Source: Candidatus Woesearchaeota archaeon
Lineage (GTDB): Archaea; Nanobdellota; Nanobdellia; Woesearchaeales; JACJVV01
Direction of reading: 5' to 3'
NCBI GenBank assembly: GCA_020637495.1
Contig: JACJVV010000003.1
Span: 156,069-220,068, forward strand
Length of the DNA: 64,000 nt
The notes beneath the pieces were generated by a model that searched no databases, was not told the DNA's origin, and saw nothing but the letters and a program-made list of their open reading frames with translations. A program made the position numbers and the translations under genes. How positions within the stretch are numbered: the first letter of the stretch is position 1; each line of letters opens with the position of its first letter. Below, in pieces: positions 60,713-64,000 of this stretch.

Positions 60713-62164
60713 ATGAAATATATAAGCACTCGTGGAGGAGTTGAACCACGTAGTTTCTCTCAAGTCGTAATGGAAGGACTAGCTCCAGGTGGAGGACTTT
60801 TCATGCCTGAGACAATCCCAGCATTCTCAGAAAGTGATCTGGAAAGAATGAAAGGCATGAGCTATCCTGAATTGGCGTTCACAATCATAAAACCATTCGT
60901 GGATGATATACCAGAAGATGATCTTGAGGATCTAATCAACAAGACTTATACTGAGAAAGCATTCGGAACAAGTGAGATAACACCTCTGGTTGATTTAGGA
61001 AATAAATATCCTGCACTTCTTGACCTTTTTGAAGGTCCAACTGAAGCGTTCAAGGATATTGCATTGCAGTTTCTTGGAAATCTGTTTGAATACATACTTA
61101 GCAATGATTATGGTTACACACATCTTAACATATTAGGAGCAACTTCTGGAGACACAGGAAGCGCTGCTATATACGGCACAAGGGGAAAAGAGAGTATCAG
61201 AATATTCATCATGAAGCCAAGGAATACAAGCATCTACCAGGCAGGACAGATGGATACAGTCCTTGATGAGAATGTATTCAACATGACCATGGATGGTAAT
61301 TTCGATACATGCCAAAAAATAATGAAAGCGGTATCCAGCGATGAGGAATTCAAATCAAAATATAATTTAGGGGCAATAAATTCAACAAACTGGGCAAGAG
61401 TTATGGCTCAGATAGTATATTACTTTGCAGGTTCATTAAGATACCAAAACAACAAAAGATATGATGTAGGACATAAGCTTGTTATTGCTGTCCCTAGCGG
61501 GAATTATGGTGACATCCTTGCAGGTGATTTCGCAAAACAGATGGGAGCTCCGATTGATACTCTCATACTAGCGACAAATGAGAATAAAGTCCTTGCTGAT
61601 TATTTCAACAGAGGGATATACAAGCCATGGAAAAAAGAACAATTGATCCATACAACCAGTCCGTCAATGGAGATAACATTAGCTTCAAACTTTGAGAGGA
61701 AAGTATTCTGGACAACAGGATGCGATGGCGATAGGACAAAAGAGCTGATGCAGATGCTGGATACAAAAGGATACTTCTCAGTCCAGGATTTCACTGAAGA
61801 TGAAAGGAATTATTTTGTAAGGGACAAAATAATTGCCGGGACTGCAACAGTAAAGAATGTCAGCGATGTAATACAAAGAATATATCAAGATACGGGTGTC
61901 ATCATCGACCCACATACTGCAACAGGATATCATGTCGCTATGATGAAAGAAGCACATGACTGCATATGCCTTGCAACTGCAAGCCCAGTCAAGTTTGAGG
62001 AAGCATTAAGTGAGATACCTGGTGTGAAGGATAAGCTTCCACTGCAAAAGAGACCTGAATATCAGAATATGGAAAGCAAGCCAAAAAGAGTATACGAATT
62101 GCCTGAAGATGTTGATGCAGTGCGTGATTTCATAGTGGAACATGCATTGATGCTTCATAAATAA
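60713..62164 (+). CDS. thrC: Threonine synthase
   Basis: A protein of 483 residues from the ATG at 60713, 24-34 bases after a TATA box (TATATTTATAAG); an in-frame TTG at 60698 is less likely. It is a PLP enzyme that makes threonine from O-phosphohomoserine. EGPTEAFKDIALQFLG holds the PLP-binding Lys, ATSGDTGSAA the phosphate-cup motif and VPSGNYGD another PLP loop. The length and N-terminal YISTRGG match the longer ThrC class of bacteria and yeast. Confidence 0.93.
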   Translation: MKYISTRGGVEPRSFSQVVMEGLAPGGGLFMPETIPAFSESDLERMKGMSYPELAFTIIKPFVDDIPEDDLEDLINKTYTEKAFGTSEITPLVDLGNKYPALLDLFEGPTEAFKDIALQFLGNLFEYILSNDYGYTHLNILGATSGDTGSAAIYGTRGKESIRIFIMKPRNTSIYQAGQMDTVLDENVFNMTMDGNFDTCQKIMKAVSSDEEFKSKYNLGAINSTNWARVMAQIVYYFAGSLRYQNNKRYDVGHKLVIAVPSGNYGDILAGDFAKQMGAPIDTLILATNENKVLADYFNRGIYKPWKKEQLIHTTSPSMEITLASNFERKVFWTTGCDGDRTKELMQMLDTKGYFSVQDFTEDERNYFVRDKIIAGTATVKNVSDVIQRIYQDTGVIIDPHTATGYHVAMMKEAHDCICLATASPVKFEEALSEIPGVKDKLPLQKRPEYQNMESKPKRVYELPEDVDAVRDFIVEHALMLHK

Positions 62165-62205
62165 TTTACACAATTCTTATAAATATAAGTTTTCTTAACA
62201 ATAGC

Positions 62206-62673
62206 ATGAAATCCAGAACAATGAGCAAGATGGAACTCAAGTTTCTCAATCAGGACCTATTCCAGGAATATGGTATTGAACCATTCAGCAAGAAAAGCAT
62301 GGTGACCATGGTTGATGGCGAGGAATATTCCTATATCAGGGTTGATGGAAACGTTGATTTCTTCTACCTTGAAGATGAACTTCTTCCTACGCTAAAGAAA
62401 TTATTGAATGAGAATTTCCTCAAGAAAGTCACTGTCGATATGGGGGCTGTTAAATTTGTCGCATCTGGAGCAGATGTGATGAGGCCAGGAATTGTTGAGA
62501 TAGAGGATGGGTTCCATGAAGGGGAGATTGTAGCAATAATAGATGTCCAGAACAAGAAGCCTCTTGCAATAGGAAAAGCACTGTTCGGAAGCTCAGAGAT
62601 GGATACAATGAAGGAAGGAAAGGCGATAGAGAGCATCCATTTTGTTGGGGACAAGATATGGAAGTTGGAGTGA
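62206..62673 (+). CDS. PUA-domain RNA-binding protein (MCT-1/Tma20-like)
   Basis: A 155-residue protein. The first 70 residues look like the pre-PUA domain (DUF1947), and residues about 75-150 form a PUA domain (FVASGADVMRPGIVEI, FHEGEIVAIID, PLAIGKAL). The archaeal family (COG2016) is related to eukaryotic MCT-1/Tma20, which acts in translation re-initiation and tRNA recycling; the archaeal role is by analogy. A second start at 62221 is possible. Confidence 0.85.
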   Translation: MKSRTMSKMELKFLNQDLFQEYGIEPFSKKSMVTMVDGEEYSYIRVDGNVDFFYLEDELLPTLKKLLNENFLKKVTVDMGAVKFVASGADVMRPGIVEIEDGFHEGEIVAIIDVQNKKPLAIGKALFGSSEMDTMKEGKAIESIHFVGDKIWKLE

Positions 62674-62734
62674 AGTAGTACTTTGCAATTCTTTTTTAGC
62701 AATGTTTTTATATTCTAAGATCCAGAGCATAATC

Positions 62735-63922
62735 ATGCCTAAGAAGTCCAGCAAAGCCCAGTTTGGGATTGAATATCTACAGATAGTCGTTTGGGCACTT
62801 ATAATTGTCGTCATCATAATTGCAGCATTATTCTTCTTCATTCCTCAAGGATGTCCACCTAAGATAGAAAAGACATCCGGATCATTAGTAATTGTCGACC
62901 AGCTTTTTGCTGCATCTGATGTAGAGTTCACACCAATAAGGAATGCTTTCGGAATATATTATCAGAATCTTGAAGACAAGCCTATAAAAGTTGAGAGAAT
63001 TCAGATAAAAATGGGTGATGTGCTTTGTGGAGAGATTGATAATATCAATAGTGTGATAAGGAAAAGCAGCGGGACTAGATACATTGTTGGGTGGTTGACA
63101 GATGAAAGGTGTCAAGGGGCTACACTAGAATGCTATAAATTCAATGTAAACATAAAATATTCCTCGCTTGACAGTGATCTTACACATACGGAAGTAGGGC
63201 TCGTATCAGGTGCATTCAGCAGTCTACAAGATTATTGGAGTGGTGGAGAGCTATGGTATACTTCAGGATTTTATGGAGGCATACTTGATATGGAGAATAG
63301 AGCTGGTGAGCCTATAAACTACTGTAATCCTGAGAGTCCACCTCCACCTGAAGACTTCCTCGTGCCTGCCGATCCTGGAACAGTATATTGGCAGAGTCCA
63401 TTCTCTTGCAATACTGGAGGACTGAGCGGACAAGGATTTGATAATGCCCAGTGTAATGGACGAAGTGTTCTAGCTAAAGGTTGGATGTACAATACATTAT
63501 ACCTGGATGAGATCTTCTCTGGAAGAACAGTATACGTATCAGGTGATGCACAATATTACGATGCTACAAACAAGATTACCAAGAATGATGGTATATGCGT
63601 GAACGATAATCTGTATATATATGTCAATGGAGAGCTGCAATATTTTGGAGGCACTACTGGGTTTGTAACAGATCAAGGCAGAGGCGGAGGTTTAAATGAC
63701 CACCCTGGTGAATGGTATGAAGGTGATGAGATCATAAAAGCATGCACAGGATGTCAAGATGTAGACAGCAGCGGTTGGTGCATACCTGCATTCGAGATGA
63801 ATGATGCAGGATTCAACTTTGGTGAGAACAATGATATCCATGTAATGGTTGAAGACTATTGCAAAGGGGGAGGGCAAGCCAATGCTGGAGGTCTTTCATA
63901 CCTAGAATTCACCATAACATAG
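62735..63922 (+). CDS. Type IV pilin-like exported protein (class III signal)
   Basis: A protein of 395 residues from the ATG at 62735; an upstream frame overlaps the PUA gene and has no good start. The start MPKKSSKAQFGIEYLQIVVW is a class III signal: basic lead, cleavage before Gln, Glu at +5 and Tyr, then a hydrophobic helix. The large outward part has about a dozen Cys, so disulfides are likely, and Gly/Tyr/Asp-rich loops. It is much longer than a structural pilin, so it may be a minor tip subunit or adhesin. Function otherwise unknown. Confidence 0.68.
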   Translation: MPKKSSKAQFGIEYLQIVVWALIIVVIIIAALFFFIPQGCPPKIEKTSGSLVIVDQLFAASDVEFTPIRNAFGIYYQNLEDKPIKVERIQIKMGDVLCGEIDNINSVIRKSSGTRYIVGWLTDERCQGATLECYKFNVNIKYSSLDSDLTHTEVGLVSGAFSSLQDYWSGGELWYTSGFYGGILDMENRAGEPINYCNPESPPPPEDFLVPADPGTVYWQSPFSCNTGGLSGQGFDNAQCNGRSVLAKGWMYNTLYLDEIFSGRTVYVSGDAQYYDATNKITKNDGICVNDNLYIYVNGELQYFGGTTGFVTDQGRGGGLNDHPGEWYEGDEIIKACTGCQDVDSSGWCIPAFEMNDAGFNFGENNDIHVMVEDYCKGGGQANAGGLSYLEFTIT

Positions 63923-64000
63923 AAAAAACATAAAAGAGTGAATCAACTTTCTTATCAGATTCCCTTTAGCACAGGACTCATTACATTGCGAATTAAAAGA

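Overview
The window reads as part of a small-genome archaeon of the DPANN kind, most like Woesearchaeota/Pacearchaeota. Evidence: archaeal information genes (RNA polymerase subunit Rpo11, an Lhr-type helicase, an ATP-dependent DNA ligase, a PAC2 proteasome-assembly homologue, a PUA-domain protein), TATA boxes about 25 bases before many start codons with almost no leader, strong GGAGG sites inside operons, tRNA genes with introns, four TrmB-family transcription factors or domains, a class III pilin signal, and AT-rich sequence dense in AGA/AGG arginine codons. No rRNA gene, CRISPR array, transposase or orc1/cdc6 gene was found. The lineage call is inference; no search was run.

Layout. 1-8.1 kb: the 5' part of a two-domain nucleotidyltransferase, four unrecognised genes (one with a zinc-protease HELYH motif), then the pair that makes GDP-mannose. 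8.1-11.3 kb: a histidine operon with rare fusions (HisA-HisI and HisG-HisE) plus HisB, led by a Rossmann-fold LOG-like gene. 11.7-18.1 kb: a PrmC-like methyltransferase fused to a kinase-like domain, a DsbA-like oxidoreductase between related membrane proteins, a cation/proton antiporter and a PAC2 protein. 18.1-23.0 kb: an unusual module with a lone receiver protein, a zinc ribbon and three helix-turn-helix/coiled-coil proteins, inside long AT-rich non-coding DNA holding several ordered repeat arrays. 23.0-31.7 kb: METTL5-like methylase, rpo11, phosphoesterase, a lipoprotein, a secreted beta-barrel-like protein, a TrmB regulator with four effector repeats and a patatin. 31.7-42.4 kb: Lhr, an SLC12-like transporter, a tRNA-Glu with two introns, a TrmB/porin-like/membrane-protein locus and DNA ligase. 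42.4-48.8 kb: an operon of a winged-helix protein, a 1,798-residue surface protein and a MinD/ParA ATPase. 49-64 kb: nitroreductase, TSUP transporter, a strongly structured non-coding stretch, ftsZ, two HIT proteins, DsbB, cupin, intron-bearing tRNA-Ser, a second TrmB/membrane-protein locus, a split RND transporter operon facing an HxlR regulator, threonine synthase, a PUA protein and a pilin-like protein.

How parts fit. ManB and ManC supply GDP-mannose for glycans. DsbA and DsbB, though 39 kb apart, form an oxidative folding pair outside the membrane, in keeping with cysteine-bearing exported proteins. HxlR and TrmB proteins each sit beside palindromes suited to autoregulation. The most novel-looking parts are the 18-23 kb module with its cis-element arrays (one composite element recurs at the lhr promoter), the two intron-bearing tRNAs with external copies of a terminal exon, and the wHTH/giant-surface-protein/MinD operon.
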